From CBDBBY01 sp965205055 (GTDB lineage: Bacteria; Pseudomonadota; Alphaproteobacteria; Rhodobacterales; Rhodobacteraceae): a stretch of 64,000 nt of DNA. The notes below the pieces were generated by a model. It was not told where the DNA came from and made no database searches. It saw only the letters and a list, made by a program, of their open reading frames with translations. The stretch lies in assembly GCA_965205055.1 (NCBI GenBank), contig OZ242030.1, positions 3,038,001 to 3,102,000 on the forward strand, in the 5' to 3' direction. Shown piece after piece: positions 26,218 to 35,193 of this stretch (positions within the stretch are counted from its first letter, which is position 1; each line of letters starts with the position of its first letter). The position numbers were made by a program, and so were the translations under genes.

Positions 26218-26673
26218 CCCGACCGGAATCGCAGAAGGATCCTGCAGCATTGTTTGCGTCGCATGGGAGCAGATATCAAAATACATTCGCAGTCCCACTG
26301 TCTTGCTCGCTAAGCCGCACGACGCAGGTGCAATCATCATTGTTCGTCCCCGCTTCTCGCCAAATTCCAACCGGCCGAAATTCGTGTCGCTTGAGCTTCG
26401 TCAATCTTGCAAGCGAATTTGCCCGTTCGGATTCGCATCGACAAACTGCGCTACAGGTCGGATAAGTCCGCAGATTAATCAAGCCTTCTCCATAAATCGG
26501 AAACGAGCGCGCAAAGCAGATTTCTGACGTACGGAGCGGTTGAACCGGAGAAACGATCCGCCAAGCGGCATGATGCCACCGCCTGCCTTTGACTTAATTT
26601 TCCTTGCCCGCGCAGGATTGGCGGCTACATTTTCCGACGTGCGGGCCGCGGCTGCAAACATCTGAATGAATCG

Positions 26674-27666
26674 CTATCGGCTGCCTTGTTCCGAATCCGA
26701 AAGATCGGCGGATTCATGTATGGCGGTGAACTGTCCCGCTGGCCTGTAGCAATACAGATAGCTTTCGAGGACGGCTTCCATCGCAGTCGGCTCGATTCCG
26801 AAATCCGAGAGCGTCCGGGCATCGTCCGAAACCACATTGTCATTCGCGAGCTGACGGACTTGATCCTTGGTCAGGAAATTGTTGACGAACACATTCATCG
26901 TGATGAATTGCAGAATGTCCAATGCGCCCGCCATCGGCATCGCAACAAATTCGGGGAAGCCGACAACCGCGCGGCGCCGACGCACGCACTCCAGCATGAG
27001 GTGCATAAGGCTTCGGAAATCCGCCACCTCAGGACCGCCCAACTCGTAGATCCCAGGCGATGTCTCGCCGCACGCGCATTTCGCGGCCGCATTCGCGACA
27101 TCACCGACGAATACCGGCTGGAATTTCGTGCGGGCCCCGACAAGAGGAACTATCGGCGACATCCTTGTCATCGCAGCAAAACGATTGAAGAACTGATCCT
27201 CGGCGCCGAATATGATTGAAGGCCGCAAGACGGTCGCTTCGGCGAATCGGGACATGACGGCTTCCTCGCCCTTGCCTTTGCTCGCCGCATATTTGCTTTC
27301 GCTGTCCGGGTCCGCGCCGATTGCCGAGATATGGACAAACGTCTCGGCACCTTCGCGCGCCGCCGCTGAGGCAATCCGCTCGGCGCCCTCAGCATGAACG
27401 TCGCTGAATCCTTGGCGGCCTGTTTCGACTAGTATGCCTACGCAGTTGACGACCGAGTCGCTTCCCTTGACGGCATCGTTCACCGACCGGTCATTCCTTA
27501 CATTCGCCGACACCGGTTCGACTTGACCGGGAACGCCGTATGTCCGGACGAATATCGCCTCGTTCGGTTTGCGGACGGCAACCCGAATTCTGTGTCCTTG
27601 CTTCGCCAGTCTCTGGGCGATGTATCGCCCGACAAAGCCCGAACCGCCGAAAATCGTGACGATCAT
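26674..27666 (-). CDS. NAD(P)-binding protein, complex I NDUFA9-subunit-like
   Basis: 330 aa from MIVTIFGGSGFVGRYIAQRL, where the Rossmann glycine motif GGSGFVG begins; the frame extends 13 codons upstream without homology. Atypical SDR signatures follow: VVNCVGILVETGRQGFSDVH, then FVHISAIGADPDSESKYAAS with an active-site-like SKYAxSKG, VLRPSIIFGAEDQFFNRFA, and PVFVGDVANA. This is the arrangement of the NDUFA9/YfcH-like proteins common in alphaproteobacteria, thought to bind NADPH and support complex I assembly or lipid/quinone chemistry. It is a monocistronic core gene. Confidence 0.87.
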   Translation of the reverse strand: MIVTIFGGSGFVGRYIAQRLAKQGHRIRVAVRKPNEAIFVRTYGVPGQVEPVSANVRNDRSVNDAVKGSDSVVNCVGILVETGRQGFSDVHAEGAERIASAAAREGAETFVHISAIGADPDSESKYAASKGKGEEAVMSRFAEATVLRPSIIFGAEDQFFNRFAAMTRMSPIVPLVGARTKFQPVFVGDVANAAAKCACGETSPGIYELGGPEVADFRSLMHLMLECVRRRRAVVGFPEFVAMPMAGALDILQFITMNVFVNNFLTKDQVRQLANDNVVSDDARTLSDFGIEPTAMEAVLESYLYCYRPAGQFTAIHESADLSDSEQGSR

Positions 27667-28213
27667 GGCAAGTTGACCCCTTTGCGTTCTTTCCAGTTCC
27701 CGCATCGCTTGGGTTTCGCCCTCGGACAGAAACCTCTCGAAGCTCGTACCACCTTGAGTCTCGGGCTCGAATTCTTATGCGAAAGTTCCAATATCATGAC
27801 CGGGCATGAAGTGTAATCGTGTCACATCAGATGCCGGATACCTGCCGCAGACGTCTCGTGGCGGCATGGCTGCAAGTTCGTATCGTCTCGAGGCCGAATG
27901 CCGAGGAGACCTAAAGAGGCGCGTGGCAGATCAATCAACTCCAGCGAAGGTTTTGCGAATGCTTCATTGCTCTCCATCTGTTCCAGAGCGGGTCCGCCGC
28001 GGTGATCGCCAATCCCAATAATGGCGTTGCAGGCCGCGAGCATGCCGAAGGGCGTCGCGTCCGGCCGCTGATCGGAGCGCGGGCTTCGTGTGGCTGGAGT
28101 GCATCACGTTGCTTGCCATTTTTTTTATTCATTGTTTTGCAACAGACGTTTTGTTATCAGCAATTGTCCAACGCTGTTGGGTGAAATGTTTGCAATATGT
28201 GCGGAGAAAACGA
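27667..28213. other. Intergenic region upstream of porin gene
   Basis: No supported ORF. The last 100 bp before the porin (28110-28213) are AT-rich (TTGCCATTTTTTTTATTCA, TTGCAACAGACGTTTTGTTA) and are the likely promoter and 5' leader of the porin. I cannot fix -35 and -10 boxes with confidence. Confidence 0.4.
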
Positions 28214-29161
28214 ATGAAGAAAATTCTACTTGCGACGACTGCGGCGATCTGCGCCGGGGGAGTTGCATCTGCAGAGGTGTCGCTAAGCGGCGAGGGTAAA
28301 TTGGGCTTGTCGTACAAAAAGGACGCGACACAGGAGTGGGAAGTGATTTCCTCTGCCAACGTCAAGTTTTCATTGTCGGGCACTACCGACAACGAAATGA
28401 TTGGCGAGTTCGGCGCGAGTTTCACACTTGATGCTAGTGAAAGCATTACATCAGGAAACAAGGTCGACAATCCGTTTGTCGTGTACGTGGGATCAGCTGC
28501 CGGTCCGTTCGGCAAGATTGAAGGAGGTTCGGACCTCGGTGCGGGAGACAAGAAATCTGGTGGACTTAGCGACCCTGGTCTTGACGGCATCGGTTTGGAC
28601 AATTTGGCCGAAATATACTACGGTGGGTCTGGGAAGAAGCTTCGTTACGACAAGGAGATTAACGGCGCAGGAATTGCGATCTCCGTCGATCTGGAAGACG
28701 CTTGGGCAATCGGTGCTGAATACGACATCAGCGATACACTCACGGTCGGCGCCGGATACGACAGGCATGAAGTAACGTCGGCCGCTCACTCAGGTTTCAA
28801 CGATCTGAATACCTTGTCATTCGGAATGATTGGTGAATTGGGCCAAATCAGCGGAGGTTTCCTGTACAGTTCTCGCTCAACAACTGTTCCGGCCGGTCAG
28901 GCGGCGGTTGCCGATAAATCGGCTTACGGGATTGAGTTCGGTTACAGTTTGGGAGCGACTAAATTTACCGCTCATTATGGTAAACACGACGGTGTTGACG
29001 CTAAGGCCGCAACTGTGCCCTCACCTGAGGCCGTCCCTGAGGCAGATGGCTGGGGCGTCGGCATTAGCCATGATCTTGGCGGTGGACTGTCGTTCAAGGG
29101 TGCATTCGCCAATATTAACGACCAAAACACAGCGAACTTCGGTTTCCTCATGGCTTTCTGA
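28214..29161 (+). CDS. Outer-membrane porin, alphaproteobacterial general-porin type
   Basis: 315 aa from MKKILLATTAAICAGGVASA, a textbook Sec signal with cleavage after ASA and GGAGA upstream of the ATG. The mature protein is a series of amphipathic beta strands (VSLSGEGKLGLSYKK, FSLSGTTDNEMIGEFGASF, AISVDLEDAWAIGAEYDIS) and ends with an aromatic C-terminal residue (FGFLMAF) as recognised by the BAM machinery. GPFGKIEGGSDLGAGDK corresponds to the region before the constriction loop. It forms a trimeric diffusion channel by family knowledge. The longer upstream frame (from 28088) is ignored because the signal peptide fixes the start. A strong terminator follows. Confidence 0.92.
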   Translation: MKKILLATTAAICAGGVASAEVSLSGEGKLGLSYKKDATQEWEVISSANVKFSLSGTTDNEMIGEFGASFTLDASESITSGNKVDNPFVVYVGSAAGPFGKIEGGSDLGAGDKKSGGLSDPGLDGIGLDNLAEIYYGGSGKKLRYDKEINGAGIAISVDLEDAWAIGAEYDISDTLTVGAGYDRHEVTSAAHSGFNDLNTLSFGMIGELGQISGGFLYSSRSTTVPAGQAAVADKSAYGIEFGYSLGATKFTAHYGKHDGVDAKAATVPSPEAVPEADGWGVGISHDLGGGLSFKGAFANINDQNTANFGFLMAF

Positions 29162-29183
29162 TCAAACCCGAACCTTGAATTTG

Positions 29184-29212
29184 AAGAGCGGGCAGATTGC
29201 CCGCTCTTTTCT
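29184..29212 (+). terminator. Rho-independent terminator of the porin gene
   Basis: AAGAGCGGGC pairs perfectly with GCCCGCTCTT around AGATT, followed by TTCTTG. It lies 22 bp after the porin stop. The region from here to 29415 has no supported gene. Confidence 0.9.
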
Positions 29213-29415
29213 TGTACTTGAGCTTGAAAATTCTTAACGTGCGCGACTCCCGCAACTTGCACAACAAAGTTGGATTTTTCTTATTCAACATTCGGCATTC
29301 CAACGCCCGGCGATCTTCTGACCTCCGGACTGAACGAAACTACGGCAGCATCAACTCCGCATCGAACACAGTTCGCGGCTTGCGGACGATTTCAAGGCAT
29401 GGCGGCAAGCAGATC

Positions 29416-29952
29416 TCAAGGGCGGGCAAACAGGTCGGTCAGCAGACCCACGAACGACGGGAAATTGATCGCAAGCGATCCCGCAACCAGGAACGTTATG
29501 CCGGGGCCGAACATCCTTTGATTTCCGGGCGAGACGCTGGCGTTCAGGAACCAGACGCCTCTGGCGACCGCAACGTACCCGATCAATTGCACCAGCAATA
29601 CGAAGCTCGTCGATGCCTGCCGAAATGCCGTGTTGCCGAATGCATCGAACATGTCTCCCGAATAGGAGAAAATTGACTCCGGACTGTCGACCGCTCCCGT
29701 GCCGAACAGCGACGCGAGCAGGACCGAGACAAACGCTGGAAACGCCATGAGCACGACGCCTGATGCGAATGTCATAGTCGGTCTTGTCCACGTTCCGATC
29801 TGCGGCCCGAGTTCCGCCCTCCTGCCGGCAAGCCGAAGCGCGTGAACGGCAAGCCCCATGCCGAGCAGGAAACACACCGCCCGCAGCAAGCGCTCGAACT
29901 GGAGGACGTACGTTGCGACCGCTTCTACGGCGCCGACCGTCGTGCCCATCAA
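29416..29952 (-). CDS. TraQ/IcmC-like inner-membrane protein of the IVB transfer system
   Basis: 178 aa with four hydrophobic segments (LLRAVCFLLGMGLAVHALRL, MTFASGVVLMAFPAFVSVLL, FVLLVQLIGYVAVARGVWFL and FGPGITFLVAGSLAINFPSF). The C-terminal phrase NQRMFGPGITFLVAGSLAIN is typical of the IcmC/DotE, IcmD/DotP and TraQ group of small IVB membrane proteins. It is the last gene of a five-gene minus-strand block whose order matches traM-N-O-P-Q of I-type plasmids. Its start lies 12 bp after the stop of the TraP-like gene. Confidence 0.72.
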   Translation of the reverse strand: MMGTTVGAVEAVATYVLQFERLLRAVCFLLGMGLAVHALRLAGRRAELGPQIGTWTRPTMTFASGVVLMAFPAFVSVLLASLFGTGAVDSPESIFSYSGDMFDAFGNTAFRQASTSFVLLVQLIGYVAVARGVWFLNASVSPGNQRMFGPGITFLVAGSLAINFPSFVGLLTDLFARP

Positions 29953-29964
29953 TCAGAATCCCGG

Positions 29965-32721
29965 TCAATCCAGTCGGAGCGTCGCGTTTTCCATGACTAT
30001 CAGCCATCCGCCGGCGCTGTCCTTCAGCACATCCAGCACGACTCCGTATCCCAGTTCGGGCATGGCGAATTCCCCGCCCGCGGCATTCGAGGCCGTCGCA
30101 ATGAGGTACGGCTGGGAACTTTTGCCCGCCCGCAACCCGGCTTCGCAGTTTTGACGGGAACGATCTCGCGAATGCTGGCAATTCATCTCGCTTGCAACAT
30201 TCTCATCATCATGGCTTTCGAATGCGGGAGCGCCGGAAGCCTTCGTTTCGCCACGAAGTGTCGGCCCCGATTCATGACCTGCAAAAAGGAGATCGAAACG
30301 GGCGGCCATAAGGTCGAACCTCGAATGGATCTCGGCAAATTCCGACTCAAGCTCGCTCCGAAGCGAATTCAAATTCGCGAAATTCGGGTAATCCCCGTGA
30401 TCAAATATCGAACCGCCAGCAGTCGCAGCTTCGACGGATGCATCCTGAATGGAATCAATACTCGCGATTTCATCGGAAAGCGGCGATGCGGAATTCTCGC
30501 TCGGACTGCTTCGGTTGTCTCCCGACAAAGAAACCTGCTGCGCAGACTCCCTCGGTTTCCCGGACATGCCGTTGCCGGAAATATTTTGCAGAATTCCGAC
30601 TTCCAGCGGGCGACCAAGACCTTCTTCAATATCGCCGACGTCTTCAGAGAATGCTTGCCCGTCGGACGGCTGCGCAACCCTGGAGCCGGACGCGGACGCC
30701 GCATGCAACTGAATTGCGGCGTCGGCGTTTCGTTCGACAACCGCCGCATCGAGTTTGAACGCTCGCATGTCTTCGGGATTTGCTGCGCCGGATGAAGCCA
30801 CTTCCGGCTCGATCTCGATCGTCGCTATCCTGTTTGCGCCGCCGGACGTATGATTTTCTGAAGGCGCAGTGCGCATGCCGTCAATTACGAACGGCTCCAA
30901 AGTCGAGGCATTGGTTTTTTCGGATTTTGAACGATAAGCCGGACGAATCGAGGCAATCTCGCCGACCGGCATTGCCAAGAATTCCGTGCTGCTGTCTGCA
31001 ATGCCGACCGCTTGGTCTCCGGCAAGCGCGCTTCCGATGCCCTCGTCAATTCGGAGTGCCGGACCAAGATCGCCGACCGTTTCCTGATCGTTTTCGGATT
31101 CGAACGCGACGGTTCGCCCCTCGCCATCGCCGATGAATCCAATCGAGCTTTCAGGACCATCGCTTGGCTGAAAGCTCGAATTGGGCAATGGGAGTGAATA
31201 TCGCGTCTGAATCTTTTGGGCGTTTTCAATCAGCCATGCGGTTGCTCCGAATTGCTTGGATGCAAATATGCATGCGCTCGCAAGCGCGCCTGCGGCCAAT
31301 ATCCTCGCCGCAACTCGACGGCCTGGTCTTGAATTGTCTCCGGCGGGCGCTCCGACGGGCTCCCGCATTTTTGGCGTTTCTTCCTGGATGTCGGAATTGC
31401 CGGCGTTGGCGCTGAGCGACGAATGGCTGCCGAAATCCATCGACACGCATTGATCACCCTCACCCGTTGTCGCGAGCGCAGCGCCGGGGCTTTGAATTGC
31501 AGCAAAATCGCCGTCCTCCGTCGGGTCTTCGAGCGTTCCGTCGACTGCATCTCCATCCCTTGCCGCGAACGCCGCACCGGGATTTTGAATTGCGGCAAAT
31601 TCGTCGACATCTGTCAGGTCTTCAAGCTTGCTGCCGACCTCCTCATCGTCCCTTCGCGCAACCCGTTCCGCAATAGCGTCAAACCTTTGCTCACTGAATG
31701 TGATAGAATGCGCTGCGCGATCATCCTGAACGTCGCTGCCGGAACCATCGCGTTCGGAATCCAGTACCTCCGAGCCAGATTGCTCGCCAGTCTGCTCGCT
31801 TCCAGATCCACCCTGCTGCGGGCCAATTGGCGCGTCTTCGTTGTTGACGGCGACTTGTTCGGCCGGACCCGAAGAGTTCGCGGACAGAGATTTGAGTGAG
31901 CTTGAGGTCTCGGTCGCTTCAAGGCCGGATTCAAGGTTTTTCTGCTTTGGCTCCGAAACCCGTTCCGATTTTTGGGAGCAATTATCCTGGTCTGGCGGCG
32001 CAAGCTTCGGTTGAGCGGCAATGCTGGTTTCTGGCACCTCACTTCCGGGCAAATCCGCTTTCTTGCCGCGGATCAATTTGCACGTTTCTTCATGCGCAAG
32101 CGGTTCTTGGTGCATCGACTCGGGCGAAGGACGTTCTTTGCTTGCGCCATTCGCGGCATTTGGGTTGCCACTCCCCTTTCTCAATAGGGCCGTGTCTGCA
32201 CCATCGTTGGACAATGCACTCGACACGGCCGCAGGGGTTTCGCCGTCTTGATCTGTCTCAGCGCTTTCGGCGAGCGAATGATTTGCATCAACGGCCTGAA
32301 CCCGGGCTTTGCCCGACTCTTCGCACTCTTCGCCGGATGTCGAACCTCCCGAATGGGCGGCTTGCCGGCCAGCCTGTTCTTGGGTCTGAGATCCAAAGGG
32401 CGACCTGAGTTGATCCGAAAACTCGGCTTGCCCATCGTCGCCCGACTTGATCGCCGGACTTCCCCGCGATTGGTTCAGCCCGCGCTCGAGCTCCTCGGAT
32501 TCATCGATCTCGGATTGTCTTGAATTGTTTCCAGGCGGATTCGATCCCGGCGGACCGCCCTGAACGTCGGCTGCGTCTTGCGCGGAGTCTTTATTTTTTG
32601 GAACTTCCCTCCCGTTTCCTATGTCCCCCTTGGAAGGCTCTGCTTTGCCCATTTCCGCATCGATGCCGGTTTCCCGGAACTCCGGGCCAGCGATGCCTTC
32701 AAGATTGTCCGTTGCTTGCAT
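29965..32721 (-). CDS. TraP-position protein with very long acidic low-complexity region (918 aa)
   Basis: ATG preceded by GGAGGTAGGC at ideal spacing, 2 nt beyond the DotG stop. Residues 1-470 are acidic, rich in Ser/Gly/Glu/Asp and almost certainly disordered. They include an internal duplication of FAAIQNPGAAFAARDGDAVD and FAAIQSPGAALATTGEGDQC. One membrane span follows (RILAAGALASACIFASKQFG). A second variable region leads to a compact C-terminal end (AMPELGYGVVLDVLKDSAGG WLIVMENATLRLD). In I-type systems TraP lies between TraO and TraQ and is a single-span protein of only about 230 aa, so by position and topology this may be a hugely expanded TraP. Sequence homology to TraP cannot be claimed from reading. 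Confidence 0.6.
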   Translation of the reverse strand: MQATDNLEGIAGPEFRETGIDAEMGKAEPSKGDIGNGREVPKNKDSAQDAADVQGGPPGSNPPGNNSRQSEIDESEELERGLNQSRGSPAIKSGDDGQAEFSDQLRSPFGSQTQEQAGRQAAHSGGSTSGEECEESGKARVQAVDANHSLAESAETDQDGETPAAVSSALSNDGADTALLRKGSGNPNAANGASKERPSPESMHQEPLAHEETCKLIRGKKADLPGSEVPETSIAAQPKLAPPDQDNCSQKSERVSEPKQKNLESGLEATETSSSLKSLSANSSGPAEQVAVNNEDAPIGPQQGGSGSEQTGEQSGSEVLDSERDGSGSDVQDDRAAHSITFSEQRFDAIAERVARRDDEEVGSKLEDLTDVDEFAAIQNPGAAFAARDGDAVDGTLEDPTEDGDFAAIQSPGAALATTGEGDQCVSMDFGSHSSLSANAGNSDIQEETPKMREPVGAPAGDNSRPGRRVAARILAAGALASACIFASKQFGATAWLIENAQKIQTRYSLPLPNSSFQPSDGPESSIGFIGDGEGRTVAFESENDQETVGDLGPALRIDEGIGSALAGDQAVGIADSSTEFLAMPVGEIASIRPAYRSKSEKTNASTLEPFVIDGMRTAPSENHTSGGANRIATIEIEPEVASSGAANPEDMRAFKLDAAVVERNADAAIQLHAASASGSRVAQPSDGQAFSEDVGDIEEGLGRPLEVGILQNISGNGMSGKPRESAQQVSLSGDNRSSPSENSASPLSDEIASIDSIQDASVEAATAGGSIFDHGDYPNFANLNSLRSELESEFAEIHSRFDLMAARFDLLFAGHESGPTLRGETKASGAPAFESHDDENVASEMNCQHSRDRSRQNCEAGLRAGKSSQPYLIATASNAAGGEFAMPELGYGVVLDVLKDSAGGWLIVMENATLRLD

Positions 32722-32723
32722 GC

Positions 32724-34286
32724 CTACCTCCGAGCGGGTGAATCAATAATGGCAGTTTCGACGAATAGAATTCCGATCGGATGCCCCGCCTCTAGCATGA
32801 CTTTCGGACCTTTCGGCGCGTTCGCCGCCAGATCGGTCGCGAGACGACCTCCGGCTTCGCCGAGAGCTGAATAAAGATGCTCTTTGCCGGTGGGCTTCTC
32901 TGTCGCCACCGTTGCGGAACCGTTCGCTATGACAGTTGTGGAGCCGGTTCTCGCCGCGCTGCGGGCAAAGCCTTCAATGAAGGATGAAGCGAGCAAGGGG
33001 CCGTATCTCTCAAGAATGCGCAAATCTTTGCTGCTGGCCACGGCAAGGTCGCCGTCGAACCCATCGAGTCCGATGGCGGAAACCGGCTGCGTGGACCCTG
33101 CAAGATCCACCAAGGTATCGAATTCGATCGCGAAGCCGTCTCCGTATGCCGATGCAGTGCCGCTTCCGACCAATCGCAAGCCTTTGTTGGGTCCTTGCAA
33201 AACTTCGACGACGATTGGCGCAGGATTGTCGGAATCAGCTGCGTTCAGGGTTTCTCCATAGAGAATTGATCCGGCCGAAATCCTTACGCTCCCGACCAGA
33301 TCCTCATTTTCAATTTGAGTGGCCGACCGGCCACCGCCGATCTCGCGGTCCGAAGAGATTCCGTTGCGGACTTGCGTATTGGAATTCAATCCATCGCCTG
33401 ACCGTCCATTGCTGCCGTACTGCCCGTTCGCAATCAGGATCTCTCCCTTCGGCGGGCGAACTGCCAAGCCGCGAGCGATTGCATTCATTTGCCCGATCAT
33501 GGCCGACAGATACGGATTGTCTGCGTTTGCAGATCCGTTTGAACGTCCGGCTGGCTCCTGAGAGTTCGGACCGCGGATCGTTGGATCGGGAATTCTGTTC
33601 TCGGCCGGGTTGGCCGCGACGCTTGAATCAAATTCCTTGTTTTGATCGCCATTTGGAATCGGCGGGTTTGGCGGCTCGGGCGTGTCCGCCGTATCATCGA
33701 CGGGATCGATTTCGCCGATCTTTTCTGAATCCGGCTCTGCATCCGGCGTGCTTGGAACTTGCGGCGGCGCTTTGTCCAGCACGTCCGGCGCAAGATTTGC
33801 CCAAGGCGCAGCTCCGACCTCCAAAGGAGGATTGATGCTCTCCGTCAGATCTTCCGGAATGGGAATGAAAGAGCTTCCTGCCCGCCCGGCGTTTTCAGCA
33901 TTCAGTTCATTGGCGGTTTTGAGGGTTTCCCGGTATCGTTCCGACTCCCGCTGCCTTCGCCCGCCGGGGGTCGTATCCATTTCAGGAACACGGGCGAGCC
34001 GAGACGGAATTTCCGCGACATCGCTCAATGCGAAATACCCTGCGCCGCCGATGCCAAGCGCAGCAGTCCCGATCACAAGGGCTTTTCTCGATCGGAGATG
34101 AACGAGTTTTGGTTTCGTTTTCTCCGCTTGCGGTGAAGACGCTTCGCGGCTTCCCGTCTGCTCCGATGGATCGTCCGCCGTTGGTCGCAAACTCTTTTCG
34201 CCGGCGACCTCTTCCCGCCGCCATGTTTCGTTGCGCGGGGTTTCTTCGTTTCGTTTGAAAGCGCGAAAAACGTACTGGAACAGCAA
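32724..34286 (-). CDS. DotG/IcmE/TraO (VirB10-like) core-complex protein
   Basis: 520 aa with a TTG start chosen because AGGAGG lies 6 nt upstream; in-frame GTG/ATG codons further up have no RBS. A cytoplasmic basic N-terminus is followed by one membrane span (ALVIGTAALGIGGAGYFALS), a proline/acid-rich periplasmic linker (PPNPPIPNGD, PAENRIPDPTIRGP), then a VirB10-like beta-barrel: VRISAGSILYGETLNAADSD, PIVVEVLQGPNKGLRLVGSG, and the closing APKGPKVMLEAGHPIGILFV. DotG spans inner and outer membranes and forms the channel core with DotH and DotC. Linker length is variable in the family. The upstream DotH gene is 900 bp away because of inserted repeats. Confidence 0.87.
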   Translation of the reverse strand: MLFQYVFRAFKRNEETPRNETWRREEVAGEKSLRPTADDPSEQTGSREASSPQAEKTKPKLVHLRSRKALVIGTAALGIGGAGYFALSDVAEIPSRLARVPEMDTTPGGRRQRESERYRETLKTANELNAENAGRAGSSFIPIPEDLTESINPPLEVGAAPWANLAPDVLDKAPPQVPSTPDAEPDSEKIGEIDPVDDTADTPEPPNPPIPNGDQNKEFDSSVAANPAENRIPDPTIRGPNSQEPAGRSNGSANADNPYLSAMIGQMNAIARGLAVRPPKGEILIANGQYGSNGRSGDGLNSNTQVRNGISSDREIGGGRSATQIENEDLVGSVRISAGSILYGETLNAADSDNPAPIVVEVLQGPNKGLRLVGSGTASAYGDGFAIEFDTLVDLAGSTQPVSAIGLDGFDGDLAVASSKDLRILERYGPLLASSFIEGFARSAARTGSTTVIANGSATVATEKPTGKEHLYSALGEAGGRLATDLAANAPKGPKVMLEAGHPIGILFVETAIIDSPARR

Positions 34287-34582
34287 CTCCGACCTCCTGC
34301 TTTTATCAGGAATGACCAAGATTCCGCATCTGCGGTGCATCGGCGCATTTCGTCCAAGCTCGAAGATCAAACGGCAATATCTTATGCCCCACACACCGGC
34401 CGGATTCAGATCGTTTCCAATCGCAAACCGCCATGATTCCAGAAGCTTCGCCGGGCCGAGCGGTCAGTCGGCAAAGCCGTCCAGCCGCCGCAGGATCCTT
34501 CGTCTCTCCCAAACCTCGGGCATGCGGGCCTTCGTTGAGCCGAAGCCCTGACGCAGAACGCCGAAATGTGACCAGATTGAGC

Positions 34583-34732
34583 GATCGGCAGGCGCTTTGA
34601 ACTGCAGGCATCGCCCTCTGGCCACAGCGGTCATTCATTTTCCAAAATTCAGATGGTCGAAGACGCATCGCGGCCAACCGGTCTGCGTCTGGGGCAAGGG
34701 TTGATTGCCTTCGGCCGAGTTTCTGCGGCGCA
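34583..34732. repeat. 150-bp repeat unit flanking element B (left copy)
   Basis: GATCGGCAGGCGCTTTGAAC to GTTTCTGCGGCGCA is repeated at 34896-35045 in the same orientation. Its right half recurs before copy C at about 38738-38821. It sits between dotH and dotG and codes for nothing plausible. Confidence 0.7.
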
Positions 34733-34891
34733 TGCATCCCATTTCTTGTGACGAGAAGGCCGAAGTGCCGCTGGTCGAAAGCGGGGGCGACTCTCTGATC
34801 GACTTAAAATGCTGCATTGAAAACAATCGTAGGGCTGAATTTTTTGATTGGAGGGTTTCCCGCGCGGCCGTCTGCCCAAGAATGGGATGCA
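34733..34891. repeat. 160-bp inverted-repeat-ended element, copy B
   Basis: Ends TGCATCCCATTTCTTG and CAAGAATGGGATGCA. The internal core TGCATTGAAAACAATCGTAGG matches the other copies. It lies inside the IVB operon between two direct 150-bp repeats. Confidence 0.8.
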
Positions 34892-34895
34892 TCCG

Positions 34896-35045
34896 ATCAG
34901 CAGGCGCTTTGGCCTGCAAGCATCGCCATTCGGCTGCAGCGGACGTTCATTGCCAGAAATTCCAGATGGGCGAAGGCGCATTGCCGCAAGCAGATATGGG
35001 TTTGGGCCAAGGGCTGATTGCCAGCAACCGGATTTCTGCGGATTT
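34896..35045. repeat. 150-bp repeat unit flanking element B (right copy)
   Basis: GATCAGCAGGCGCTTTGGCC to GATTTCTGCGG; about three quarters identical by eye to 34583-34732. The remaining 35046-35193 before dotH has no supported gene. Confidence 0.7.
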
Positions 35046-35193
35046 CGGTCGCGTGAATCGTTGCCGCCCGCTAAGCTTCGGAATCGTGCGGCTGCGAGTT
35101 TCGACCCGCAAAGAGCGGCCGTCGGTTTGTCCGGCGGGGACATTCCAATCCGGCCGATGCTGATTTTCGAAGCCGATTCAGTTCGCCAAGCCA

